Positions 41,927 through 49,965 of a stretch of DNA of 64,000 nucleotides are shown here, piece by piece (within the stretch, counting starts at the first letter, position 1; the number at the start of each line of letters is the position of its first letter). Source of the stretch: an uncultured Chloroflexota bacterium (lineage in GTDB: Bacteria > Chloroflexota > UBA4733); NCBI GenBank assembly GCA_937967325.1, contig CALBSQ010000305.1, positions 4,700 through 68,699 on the forward strand. Direction: 5' to 3'. The notes beneath the pieces were generated by a model that made no database searches, was not told the DNA's origin, and was given only the letters and a program-made list of their open reading frames with translations. A program made the position numbers and the translations under genes.

Positions 41927-42610
41927 CTACCCGCCGGCCAGCACCGCGCCGGCAACGGCGTCCGCGACCGTATGCGCCAGGATGGGCCCGACAAGGTCGT
42001 TGACCATTGCTCGCCACGTCCCGAGTAACAATCCCACGACCAGCCCGAGCAAGAGCAAGGAGATCGGATAGATGGCGGCGTGGGCCGCCGCGAAGGCTGT
42101 GCCGGAAACGACCACGGCTGGCACGACGCCGAATGTTGAGCGCACCAAAACGAAGAGGACGCCGCGAAAAAGCACCTCCTCGGTGACGGCCACGCTGGCG
42201 GCCGCGAGTACGGCCGCCAGCGCTAGCGGCGTGCTCACGCCATGGATCAGCGCCGGTCCAGTGAGGGCGAGCGCGAGCGCGGCGCCCCCACCTAGTCGCG
42301 GTCCCAGGCGATCGTGCCCTAGGCCGAGCTCGCCGATCCCAATCCGCATGGACCGGCATGCCGCCACGGCCACGAGGAGCAGCGCAGCGTAGCCGACAAG
42401 TGTAATTGGGCCGGCGCGCCCTGGCCAGCGCCCAGCAGCAGCGTCACGCCAGAGCGATACCAGGATGGCAAGTCCGGTCAATAGTGCGACCCCAAGCGGA
42501 GGCAAGCAATCCTTCGGACGCATCGCGACCGGTCCAGCCAGAGCGGTGACCGGCCCGGCGTGGTCTATGGCCAGACCGTCACGGCCGCGTCGTGGTTCGA
42601 GGTCCGCCAC
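41927..42610 (-). CDS. CPBP (CAAX-protease/bacteriocin-processing) family membrane protease
   Basis: 227 residues from GTG 42610 behind AGGAG. Six or so membrane helices. The family motifs are present: EEVLFRG (glutamate pair and Arg), the His in AFAAAHAAIYP, and the final HTVADAVAG. CPBP glutamic-type intramembrane proteases process prenylated proteins or bacteriocin-type peptides, but most bacterial members have no known substrate. It overlaps nothing and follows the binding-protein gene by 4 bases, so they share a transcript. Confidence 0.88.
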   Translation of the reverse strand: MADLEPRRGRDGLAIDHAGPVTALAGPVAMRPKDCLPPLGVALLTGLAILVSLWRDAAAGRWPGRAGPITLVGYAALLLVAVAACRSMRIGIGELGLGHDRLGPRLGGGAALALALTGPALIHGVSTPLALAAVLAAASVAVTEEVLFRGVLFVLVRSTFGVVPAVVVSGTAFAAAHAAIYPISLLLLGLVVGLLLGTWRAMVNDLVGPILAHTVADAVAGAVLAGG

Positions 42611-42614
42611 CTGA

Positions 42615-43928
42615 CTAGCTCCTCGCTGAGCCGGGCGCCGTCGTGGCCGGTCGCAACGGCACCGTCAGCATGAGCGACTCGGTCGTCTGGTAGGGACGCG
42701 GATACACCACAACCTGTCCGCCTGGCTGCCACTGCCAGACCACGTTGGCGGCACGCTCGTTCTGGCCGGCATCGGACGCGGCGGCCGGCGCGAACTTCAA
42801 GCCGGCGCCGTTCACCTCGCTGCCGTCGGGCAGGTCCACTGCCAGGGCCGCCGAGCGTATGGCGTCGGGGGTAAAGGAGTGGACGCGCGGCAGCACGTCG
42901 TGCAACAAGCTCCAGGCGCCGACGAAGCCGGCGATCGCGGAGATACTCATGTCCCGGTGCTCCTGCTGGACATAGAGCGTCCGTGCCCGGTCAAGTACCA
43001 CTCTTGTCGCAGGCGCAAGCGCGGCGCGATTGATCGTGGCGTCGGCCTTGTCCGACGCAAACACGCCGGTCGCCAGCGGACCCAGCTGCTGGCCGAACTC
43101 CGGCATGCAGAACGCCGAGCTCGTGCCGATCGCCCCTTTCAACCGCAAGCCGGAGCCGACGATAGCTCTCCAGATGGCGATGCCGTCACTCAGGTAGCTC
43201 GCATCCCACAGGAAGTCGGGATGAGTCGCCGCGAGCTGCCCGGCAATCGCCGCCGGATCGACGTTCCCAGCGTCGTAGCGGATCTGCGCCACGACCGGCA
43301 TGCCATCGGCCTGCGCTTCCGCCAGCGCGCCCGCCGCAACCGAGGCGCCATAGACATCCCCTTCGTAGACCACCGCGACACGCGCTTGATCGGGCGACAG
43401 GCGCCAGGCGGGGAGGAGCACATCGTGCGTGAAGCGGGCGGACATCCGTCCCAGGTTGCTGCCGGCCGCCACGGTGCGAAAGACGTACGGCAAATGTCGC
43501 GCTGTCACGTCATCGGCAACAGCGCCGGTTTCCCACCAGACCGCGCGCAGCTTGTTCGCCTCGGCGCTGGCAGCTACCGACACCACGCTGCTGTAGCTGC
43601 CCAGCACCGCCGGCACGTGTTGGCGCCGCACCAGCTCATCGACGGCGGCGACGCCCGTGGGCGCGGTCGGCGCGTCGATGGGCCGTAGTGAGACGCGCCG
43701 GCCCTGAACGCCACCAGCCGCATTGGTCAGCGCCACGGCAGTCCGGACGCCGGCAAACTCGTCGACGCCGCCGGCGGCTTGCGGCCCTGTGAGCGGGTAG
43801 ACGGCGCCAAGCACCAGCGCACCGGCGCCTGGTGCGGGTGAGCCGCATCCGGCGAGCACCAATCCTGCCATCGCGACGACAAGCCAAGCTCGAATGAGTA
43901 ATCGCGTAGCCACACTCTTCGCCGTCAC
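42615..43928 (-). CDS. Branched-chain amino acid-type substrate-binding lipoprotein
   Basis: 437 residues from GTG 43928. Lipoprotein signal with lipobox VLAGC-G. The Peripla_BP_6 (LivJ-like) fold is evident: LVLGAVYPLTGPQAAGG, AVALTNAAGGVQGRRVSL, VPAVLGSYSSVVSVAAS, RVAVVYEGDVYGASVAAGAL and the C-terminal hinge segment WQWQPGGQVVVYPRPY. These proteins deliver amino acids or other small ligands to an ABC importer; no permease or ATPase genes accompany it, so it may act as a receptor or use a distant transporter. Confidence 0.9.
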   Translation of the reverse strand: MTAKSVATRLLIRAWLVVAMAGLVLAGCGSPAPGAGALVLGAVYPLTGPQAAGGVDEFAGVRTAVALTNAAGGVQGRRVSLRPIDAPTAPTGVAAVDELVRRQHVPAVLGSYSSVVSVAASAEANKLRAVWWETGAVADDVTARHLPYVFRTVAAGSNLGRMSARFTHDVLLPAWRLSPDQARVAVVYEGDVYGASVAAGALAEAQADGMPVVAQIRYDAGNVDPAAIAGQLAATHPDFLWDASYLSDGIAIWRAIVGSGLRLKGAIGTSSAFCMPEFGQQLGPLATGVFASDKADATINRAALAPATRVVLDRARTLYVQQEHRDMSISAIAGFVGAWSLLHDVLPRVHSFTPDAIRSAALAVDLPDGSEVNGAGLKFAPAAASDAGQNERAANVVWQWQPGGQVVVYPRPYQTTESLMLTVPLRPATTAPGSARS

Positions 43929-44261
43929 CTAATGCTCGGAGGCATGCATGGCCGTCGCGGCCGGCTCGACACTACACGACACAGGCCCATCTCTCCGTGA
44001 CGTTCCCCACACCGGCTCCTGGGAAAGGCCACGCGGGCCAGATATTTCCCGCGGCGAGCTCGGCGGAACCAACATGAGCATAGCGCACGCGCCATGGGCG
44101 ATCGCGGCGCCTCGGTGCGATCGACGTGGCGTCGATAACCGGCTGGACGCACGGACGGTAGCGACGGGGACTTTTCTCCCACCGCCACCTAACCGGCCAC
44201 ACCGCTGCTCGTTACGATCATTGACGGAGTGCGTACAAGAGCGCCGGAGGATTGTGGGCAG
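43929..44261. other. Divergent intergenic region
   Basis: About 330 bases between the binding-protein gene (-) and the amidase-like gene (+). It must hold both promoters, but no convincing -35/-10 pair or palindrome was found. Confidence 0.4.
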
Positions 44262-45983
44262 ATGCAGTATCGAAGGTTAGGCGAGGCGGCAACGTGGCAC
44301 GCTGCGCCATGGGCCCTGGCGTTCGTGTGCCTGTGCCTGCTTTGCGCACCATCACCGGCCCGCGCCGCCGGCGCCCTGGCCGGGCGGACCATCGTGCTGA
44401 ACCCGGAGGAAGGCGGCAGTAGCTCGGGCGGCATCGTCGGGAGCGTCGAGGAAAAGGATCTCAACCTGGCCACGACCCTTGATGTCGGCGCGCTGCTTAC
44501 CCAGGCCGGCGCCCGCGTCGTGTACACGCGTAGCAGCGACGTGACAGTCAGCCTGAAAGCGCGAAGCGCGCTCGCCAACCAGGCCGGTGCCGACGCCTTC
44601 ATCACCATTGCCGCCAACACGCTGGGCGACCCGAGCTTCAGCGGCTCCATCACCTTCTACGGGCCAAGCGGTGGCTACGCGGATGGGCACACGCGATCGG
44701 CCGATCTGGTGGCGGAGAGCCGCAACCTGGCAAGAGACATCCAGGCGGGCGTCGTACAAGCCACCGGCGAGGTGGACCGCGGTGTCCAGAGCGCCGACTT
44801 CTACGTGCTGGGCTACTCGGAGATGCCCGCCATCCTCATCGAGACCGGCTTTATGACCAATCCGCCGGAGCTCCAGAAGCTGATCACGCCCAGCTATCAG
44901 CAGACAATCGCCCAGGGCATTGTGAGCGGGCTGACGCAATTCTTCGGAGCCCAACCCGGAGCGACGTTTCGACCCGACGCCACGCCGGCGCCACTGCCGG
45001 CTGCACTGGTTCCGAACGAGCGCTACGCCGGCGACGTGACCTACCCCGACCACAGCGTCGTCTCTCCGGGGCAGTCGCTGACCAAGACGTGGGCGGTGAC
45101 GAATAGCGGAGCCGTCGCCTGGAACGACACCTTCAGCCTGACGTTACAACCCGGCGCCAGCGTCCAGTCGGCGCAAAGCGTCGCCCTGCCGGCTGTGGCG
45201 CCCGGCGAGACGGTGGACCTCAGCGCGTCCGTCACGGCGCCGAGTGCGCCGGGGACGTACACTGGGAGCTGGCGCCTGACCACGCCCGACGGCCATCCGT
45301 TTGGCACACCACTGTGGATCGTCGTCTCCGTGCCGGTTCCCCTATTCACGTCGTACTGGGTTGAGGCGACCCGGGCCACTCCACTCTATTCCGGACCGGC
45401 TGATCCCTCTGCCACGTTTGGCACGCTGGCACAGTGGTCGCCGCTGCTGGTGTTGGCCCCGCAAGACGGCCCACGCCTCTTCGTACGCAATCCGGCGACC
45501 GGCGGCGCCGCATATGTCGCCGCCGCAGCCGTCGGGCCGAGCGGTCCACCGGCCACCGGTCAGCGGGGTCAGAAGTCGGGGAGCAGCGACGCGACTGCTG
45601 ATACGACGCCGTACCTCATCAAGCCGGGTGACACGCTCTCGAGCATCGCCACCGCCTTCGGAGTACGGGTCCTGGCGATCGCCCAGGCGAACGGGATCGC
45701 CGATCCGAGCGCCATTGTCGCGGGACGGACGCTGCAGATCCCAGATGGCGCGACGGTCTTCCGGCCATTCTGGGTGGAGAACTTCGCCAGGACCTCACTC
45801 TGGTCGGGCGTCGACCGCCGCGCGCTGGAGCTTGGGGTGGCGGCGCAGTTCACGCCGATGGAAGTGCTCGCACCGGCCCAGACCAACCGGTACCTGGTCC
45901 GCGTGTGGGCAACAGGAGGCATAGCCTACGTGGACGCCAACGTGGTCGGCCCGGCCGGAGCGCCGGGTGGTGCGCAGCAATGA
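44262..45983 (+). CDS. Amidase_3-like protein lacking zinc ligands, with Ig-like and LysM domains
   Basis: 573 residues from ATG 44262 (GGAGG 11 nt upstream), with a signal peptide ending near ARAAG. Residues 40-220 follow the Amidase_3 fold (EKDLNLATTLDVGALLTQAGARVVYTR, ILIETGFMTNPPEL), but the usual GHGG zinc His is replaced (LNPEEGGSSSGG) and the second, in SIHAN, is replaced too (TIAANT). Only the two acidic positions remain, so catalysis is unlikely. Then follow an NBR1-like Ig domain (VSPGQSLTKTWAVTNSGAVAW), SH3-like segments and a LysM (YLIKPGDTLSSIATAFGV). It probably binds peptidoglycan. Coupled to the GerMN gene (ATGA overlap). Confidence 0.85.
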   Translation: MQYRRLGEAATWHAAPWALAFVCLCLLCAPSPARAAGALAGRTIVLNPEEGGSSSGGIVGSVEEKDLNLATTLDVGALLTQAGARVVYTRSSDVTVSLKARSALANQAGADAFITIAANTLGDPSFSGSITFYGPSGGYADGHTRSADLVAESRNLARDIQAGVVQATGEVDRGVQSADFYVLGYSEMPAILIETGFMTNPPELQKLITPSYQQTIAQGIVSGLTQFFGAQPGATFRPDATPAPLPAALVPNERYAGDVTYPDHSVVSPGQSLTKTWAVTNSGAVAWNDTFSLTLQPGASVQSAQSVALPAVAPGETVDLSASVTAPSAPGTYTGSWRLTTPDGHPFGTPLWIVVSVPVPLFTSYWVEATRATPLYSGPADPSATFGTLAQWSPLLVLAPQDGPRLFVRNPATGGAAYVAAAAVGPSGPPATGQRGQKSGSSDATADTTPYLIKPGDTLSSIATAFGVRVLAIAQANGIADPSAIVAGRTLQIPDGATVFRPFWVENFARTSLWSGVDRRALELGVAAQFTPMEVLAPAQTNRYLVRVWATGGIAYVDANVVGPAGAPGGAQQ

Positions 45984-46753
45984 AACGCTTGAGCCGTCGC
46001 ATACCACTCCAAGTGTTGGCTCGGCTTATCATTTTGGCCGCCATGCTCGTCGCCTGCGGGCCTCGAGCGATCGGTCAGATGGTTACCAATACGAATACCT
46101 CCGTTGCTTTGCTTCAGCCGGTCGCGACAGCCGGCCCCGCCACGGCCGCCGGCTCCTCCAGCAACGCTGGCGACGTCGAGCAAGCCAGCAGCGCGGCGGG
46201 ACGGACGCCGGTAAAGGCGGGTACGGTAGCAGCACCGGCCAGCCTGGGAGCAGGCGCGGTCGGCTCAACGTCGCCCGCGCTGACCACTGCGCGGGCGACC
46301 AGCGCATCGTCGCGCGCGGCAGCGACAACGGCAGCAGTCGCATCGACTGTGACCGTGTACGCCTATTTCACCCAAGGTAATCAGCTCGTCAAAGAGCAAC
46401 GCGAAGTCTCCTCGACCGCGCCACTGCGCGAGAGCATCAATTCGTTGCTGGCCGGACCGAAGGATTCCGGCCACTTCACGCAGGTCCCCAAGGGAACGCG
46501 CTTGCTCGACGTCAATCTTGCCGGACCCAACGTCCTGATCGACCTATCGAGCCAAGCGGAGAATATCCAGGGCAGCCCGGCCATCCCTCTCTTCCTGGCC
46601 CAGGTGGTCTCCACCGCGACGCAGTTTCCCGCTGTCCGGCAGGTGACGCTGCGCATCGCCGGGCAACCGGTTACGTCCCTCGGCGGCGAAGGGATGGCCA
46701 TCCCGGAGCCACTGGACCAGAGCGCCGTGCAGAAGATGCTCCAAACGCCATGA
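45980..46753 (+). CDS. GerMN-domain lipoprotein
   Basis: 257 residues from ATG 45980, overlapping the previous stop. Lipobox MLVAC-G after an Arg-rich start. A Ser/Thr/Ala linker of about 90 residues leads to the GerMN domain: TVYAYFTQGNQLVKEQREV, LRESINSLLAGPKDSGHFTQVPKGTRLLDV, NVLIDLSSQAENI, FPAVRQVTLRIAGQPVTSLGG. GerMN domains occur in germination and cell-wall-related lipoproteins and are often found beside amidases, as here. The 140 bases after its stop hold no convincing gene. Confidence 0.88.
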   Translation: MKRLSRRIPLQVLARLIILAAMLVACGPRAIGQMVTNTNTSVALLQPVATAGPATAAGSSSNAGDVEQASSAAGRTPVKAGTVAAPASLGAGAVGSTSPALTTARATSASSRAAATTAAVASTVTVYAYFTQGNQLVKEQREVSSTAPLRESINSLLAGPKDSGHFTQVPKGTRLLDVNLAGPNVLIDLSSQAENIQGSPAIPLFLAQVVSTATQFPAVRQVTLRIAGQPVTSLGGEGMAIPEPLDQSAVQKMLQTP

Positions 46754-46894
46754 CTATGGGGCAGATCGCTTGCCAGGAGGTGACGATCGTCGCCCAGTCG
46801 TTCGTCCTCAACGACGACGCCGGACAAATGTATCTGGAACCCGACTCAGCAGGAGGTGCTCGCGACTGAGTGGCGTCCCAGTCAGTGGCGGCCC

Positions 46895-47713
46895 CTAGCT
46901 CCGCCAATCCAGTTGGGTGATCTCCCCCGCTACGATGCTCACCTCGCCGATCGGGGTCGCGTAGTCCTCCCAAATCGTGTACACGCCGGCGGGCATCGGA
47001 AGGTAGACGGCGGCAAAGATGGAGCGGCCGCTGAAGCGCCGTTCCGCCACGTCCGTGTGCTTCCGAGCTGCATCATCGCCCTTGGGGCTGAGCTCAATCT
47101 CCTTGCCGCGGAGGTCGGCATTCGTGTAGATAACCAGAGAACCTGTGTCCTCCCCCACGTCTAGTACGACCGGCTGCGTGTGAACCCGCGGGATGGCCTC
47201 CCGGCCATACCTGGTGTAGCTGGTGGCGACCCGCTGTCCGTCGCTGGAAATCAGCAGATGATCGGACCAAAAGTGGGCGGTCTTGGCCACCACGGTAATG
47301 ACGTTCTTGATCTGCTGCTTGATGTCCTGCCACTCTCCGACAGGCACATACAGCGTGCAATCGACGGCCCGCGCCTCTACCAGCTCTACCTCAATGGCAT
47401 CGGCGAGCCAGCGCGCCATGTCGGTGGAGGCGCACGCGAGGGCCAGCCAGCCCGCCGAGGCGGGCGTCGCCTGCAGGCCACTGACCAAACGGATCCCTCG
47501 GGCGATCTCGGCGACGGCAAAGCGATAGGCCGGACTCTCCGTGTCGGCGTCCTGTGGAGCGCGCAGCAACGTGCCGCGATGAGGCGGCCCGCCCTCCTGC
47601 GCCAACGCGCAGAAGCTTTCCCACATGTTGCCCCAGTCCACGCTGCCGTCAGGCCCGTACCTCATCGGCGCCGACGCCATGGGCGTCGGGTCAGCTTCGG
47701 CATTGACGGGCAT
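46895..47713 (-). CDS. Hypothetical protein near nickel genes
   Basis: 272 residues; ATG 47713 has GAAGGA upstream and opens the conserved part, while the longer frame is Arg-rich filler. I do not recognise the family. The N-terminal two thirds are helical (SVDWGNMWESFCALAQEGGPPHRG, YRFAVAEIARGIRLV, WQDIKQQIKNVITVVAKTAHFWSDHLLIS); the C-terminal 70 residues form a transthyretin/carboxypeptidase-regulatory-like beta domain (SIFAAVYLPMPAGVYTIWED, VSIVAGEITQLDW). No signal peptide. It lies just before a hypB remnant and the nickel permease operon, so a nickel link is possible but unproven. Confidence 0.65.
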   Translation of the reverse strand: MPVNAEADPTPMASAPMRYGPDGSVDWGNMWESFCALAQEGGPPHRGTLLRAPQDADTESPAYRFAVAEIARGIRLVSGLQATPASAGWLALACASTDMARWLADAIEVELVEARAVDCTLYVPVGEWQDIKQQIKNVITVVAKTAHFWSDHLLISSDGQRVATSYTRYGREAIPRVHTQPVVLDVGEDTGSLVIYTNADLRGKEIELSPKGDDAARKHTDVAERRFSGRSIFAAVYLPMPAGVYTIWEDYATPIGEVSIVAGEITQLDWRS

Positions 47714-47914
47714 ACGCTTGCGTTCCTTCAACAGCTCTATCGCGCACGGCCTTGCCGGCCCAATCGCCGGAAAGGCGAAACCAGGATCCCCACCAAACGG
47801 CCAAGACCAGCCTCGCGCAAGGCCGATTGTAGCTCGGTTTCTGCCCTCCCACGGGCGGCCATGGCCGAGCCGCACCACAGCAATCGAGTAGAGGAAGCAT
47901 TTCAGGAGCCTGGC

Positions 47915-48049
47915 TTCGACCGCGCGGCCGCATCGGCGAGCCTTCAAGCGGTCCACCCGGGCCTGCCCGTGTTGGAGGTGTCCGCTCGCAGCGGCGCCGG
48001 CATGGAGGATTGGCTCCGGCTACTTCGCGGCCGGCTCAAGACCTCGTAG
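47915..48049 (+). pseudogene. C-terminal fragment of hydrogenase nickel-insertion GTPase HypB
   Basis: The frame ends with LQAVHPGLPVLEVSARSGAG, EDWLRLLRGR and a stop. This matches the end of HypB (the LNP-x-x-x-V-x-x-LSARTGEG-x-x-x-W segment after the G4 motif). None of the GTPase motifs or the N-terminal metal site is present upstream in any frame. It is a remnant, lying beside an intact nickel permease and Fur-family regulator. Confidence 0.6.
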
Positions 48050-48085
48050 CCGCGGCGTCAACCTCTCGCGGCATTCGGTAGCGCG

Positions 48086-48556
48086 TTAGTAGTGGATGTG
48101 CTCGAGTACGCGGCGCTCCTGCGTTTCGTGTGATCCGGCCTGGGCGCAGTGTGCGCACACACCGACGACGACCACTTCGGTCTGCGTCGACGTGAAGTGG
48201 TGGTCGTGCTCCAGGTGGGCTTCCAAGTCCCGGACCAAGGAGTCTTCCAAATGGAGAACGCCGTGGCAGACCTGACAGATGGCGTGGCACATTGAGTGTC
48301 GATGTGCTTCGCCGGCTAGCTCGTAGCGAGCGGCGCCGCCGCCAAAGTGGGCGACACGGACTGCTCCGGACGCGGTGAGGGCGTCCAGCGCCCGGTAGAC
48401 CGAGCTACGCGGGAGCTGAAGCTGCCGATCGTCCAGATCGCCGGCGATCTCTTCGGCCGTGCAGTGCGGACCAAGGCGGCTCAGCGCCTCCCAGACCAGA
48501 CGCCGCGGCAGCGTCTGCCGCATGCCCGGCGCCAATGGCGCCGTGTGCTCGCGCAT
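48086..48556 (-). CDS. Fur-family metalloregulator, probably nickel responsive
   Basis: 156 residues. The winged helix (PRRLVWEALSRLGPHCTAEEIAGDL, LPRSSVYRALDALTASGAVRVAHF) and the dimerisation part with two Cys pairs (CQVC and CAHC, structural zinc) are standard Fur family. Regulatory His are visible in RHSMCHAICQ, EDSL and HLEHDHHF. It is 16 bases downstream of the NiCoT permease gene on the same strand, and a palindrome lies in that operon's upstream region. A nickel sensor (Nur-like) is therefore more likely than an iron or zinc one, but the metal is inferred from context only. Confidence 0.9.
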   Translation of the reverse strand: MREHTAPLAPGMRQTLPRRLVWEALSRLGPHCTAEEIAGDLDDRQLQLPRSSVYRALDALTASGAVRVAHFGGGAARYELAGEAHRHSMCHAICQVCHGVLHLEDSLVRDLEAHLEHDHHFTSTQTEVVVVGVCAHCAQAGSHETQERRVLEHIHY

Positions 48557-48572
48557 GTATGCCGCCCCCCGC

Positions 48573-49655
48573 CTATTCCGTACTCACCAGGGCGCCCCAG
48601 CGCTCCTCGATCCGGCGCAACTTCCAGATCGTGAATGCCGCGAGCCAGGTTACGACAAACGCGGCGACGATGATGAAGCCCATCTTGTTGAAGTCGAGGT
48701 TATTGAGGCCATCCCAGAACATTCCGCTCCAGTTGAGCTGGCCGCTCACGATCTGCAGCACTTCTACCATGCCGACGAACAGCGCCACGAAGACAGAGAG
48801 GCCCGTCACCGTCATGTTGTAGAACACCTTGCGGATGGGGTTGGAGAAGGCCCAGGAGTAGGCCTTGGCCATGAAAGCGCCATCCGTCGTGTCCATCAAG
48901 GACATGCCGGCAGCAAAAATGATTGGGAGCGCCAGCACGGCGATGATGGGCAGGTGCTTGGCCGCCGCCCCGGCAGAGATAGCCAGCAGGGACACCTCAC
49001 TGGCCGTATCGAATCCGAGTCCGAACAGGAAGCCGACGAAATACATTTGCCAGCTCGAGGAGATGAGCTTGAAGAGCCGTCCGAATATCCGAGTCATGAA
49101 GCCGCCCGCCGTGAGATGGTGTTCGAGCTGACCGCGGTCGTAGGTCCCACGTTTCATGCGGCGGTAGACGTCGACGATGTCGCGCAGAATCAGCAGGTTG
49201 AGGAAGCCGATCAGCAGGAGGAAGGCGCCGGATACCGACGTGCCGATGAGGGCCCCGGTGGCCTTCAAGGCTCCGCCCTCGCCGCCATTGCCGATGACAC
49301 CATTGATAACGGCTTGCACGGCCAGACCAAGCGCGAGCGCGATGAGGAAAACGACCGTGGAGTGCCCCAGCGAAAAGAAGAAGCCGATTCCTACCGGCTT
49401 CTTGCCTTCCTGGAGCAGCTTTCGCGTCGTGTTATCGATCGCGGAGATGTGGTCGGCGTCAAAGGCGTGGCGCAGCCCAAAGGTGTAGGCTAACCCCGCC
49501 AGTCCGAGCATCACAGGATAGCGCGGCGCCACGTAGAGGAGCATCGCCCCCCAACCTACAACATGCAACAGAACGACTCCGCCGTATAGCCAGGCTAGCC
49601 GCCGCCGTTCGCTCGCGTCGAAGTGCTGGGTAAGCGCAAGCGCAATCGATGCCAC
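48573..49655 (-). CDS. Nickel/cobalt permease, NiCoT family (HoxN/NixA type)
   Basis: 360 residues from GTG 49655, 7 nt behind AAGGAG. About eight membrane helices. The NiCoT signature RHAFDADHISAIDNTTRKL in helix II, which coordinates the metal, and FFSLGHSTVVF in helix III are both exact. LGFDTASEVSLLAISA matches the later GLGFDTATE motif. Imports Ni2+ or Co2+ with high affinity. Operon with the downstream Fur-family gene; a Fur-type palindrome lies 84 bases upstream. Nickel users (hydrogenase, urease) are not intact in this window. Confidence 0.95.
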   Translation of the reverse strand: MASIALALTQHFDASERRRLAWLYGGVVLLHVVGWGAMLLYVAPRYPVMLGLAGLAYTFGLRHAFDADHISAIDNTTRKLLQEGKKPVGIGFFFSLGHSTVVFLIALALGLAVQAVINGVIGNGGEGGALKATGALIGTSVSGAFLLLIGFLNLLILRDIVDVYRRMKRGTYDRGQLEHHLTAGGFMTRIFGRLFKLISSSWQMYFVGFLFGLGFDTASEVSLLAISAGAAAKHLPIIAVLALPIIFAAGMSLMDTTDGAFMAKAYSWAFSNPIRKVFYNMTVTGLSVFVALFVGMVEVLQIVSGQLNWSGMFWDGLNNLDFNKMGFIIVAAFVVTWLAAFTIWKLRRIEERWGALVSTE

Positions 49656-49738
49656 GACCGGTCTCCTTCACTAGCCCGAACAGCCATAGCTGAGGTACAG
49701 CCGCCTTGGCCAGGCGGTGTGCCAACAGACAGTAGCAT

Positions 49739-49762
49739 GCAATTGCGATTAACCGCTATTGC
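49739..49762. promoter_or_regulatory. 24-bp near-perfect palindrome, probable Fur-family operator
   Basis: GCAATTGCGATTAACCGCTATTGC is written here in two halves: GCAATTGCGATT and AACCGCTATTGC. It matches its own reverse complement at 20 of 24 positions and is AT-richer than its surroundings. It lies 84 bases upstream of the permease start, beside the regulator operon that it would control. Confidence 0.65.
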
Positions 49763-49965
49763 AATCATGTCGCAGATGAACCGGCGGACCAATGGGAGGT
49801 TGGCGTGTCGTGGGTCGCCTCTCGCGCCCTTGTCCCTCCAGCGGCCTTCGAGGGCCACAGCGTACCTGCGCAGCGCCGGGCTGTCACCGTAGCCAGTAGG
49901 ACCTTCGGGGCATGTGCCTGGCCGTCAGGAGCCGGTACGAGGAGGCGGTGCTACGCTGCGGCGCA

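Noticed and set aside
46755..46880. Short + strand frame after the GerMN gene
   Set aside because: About 40 codons starting right after the stop; an AGGAGG is present but leads to no recognisable protein. Left unannotated.
47180..47914. Left part of a + strand frame that ends in the hypB-like fragment
   Set aside because: Only the last 44 codons look like HypB; the rest is the antisense shadow of the hypothetical gene at 46895-47713.
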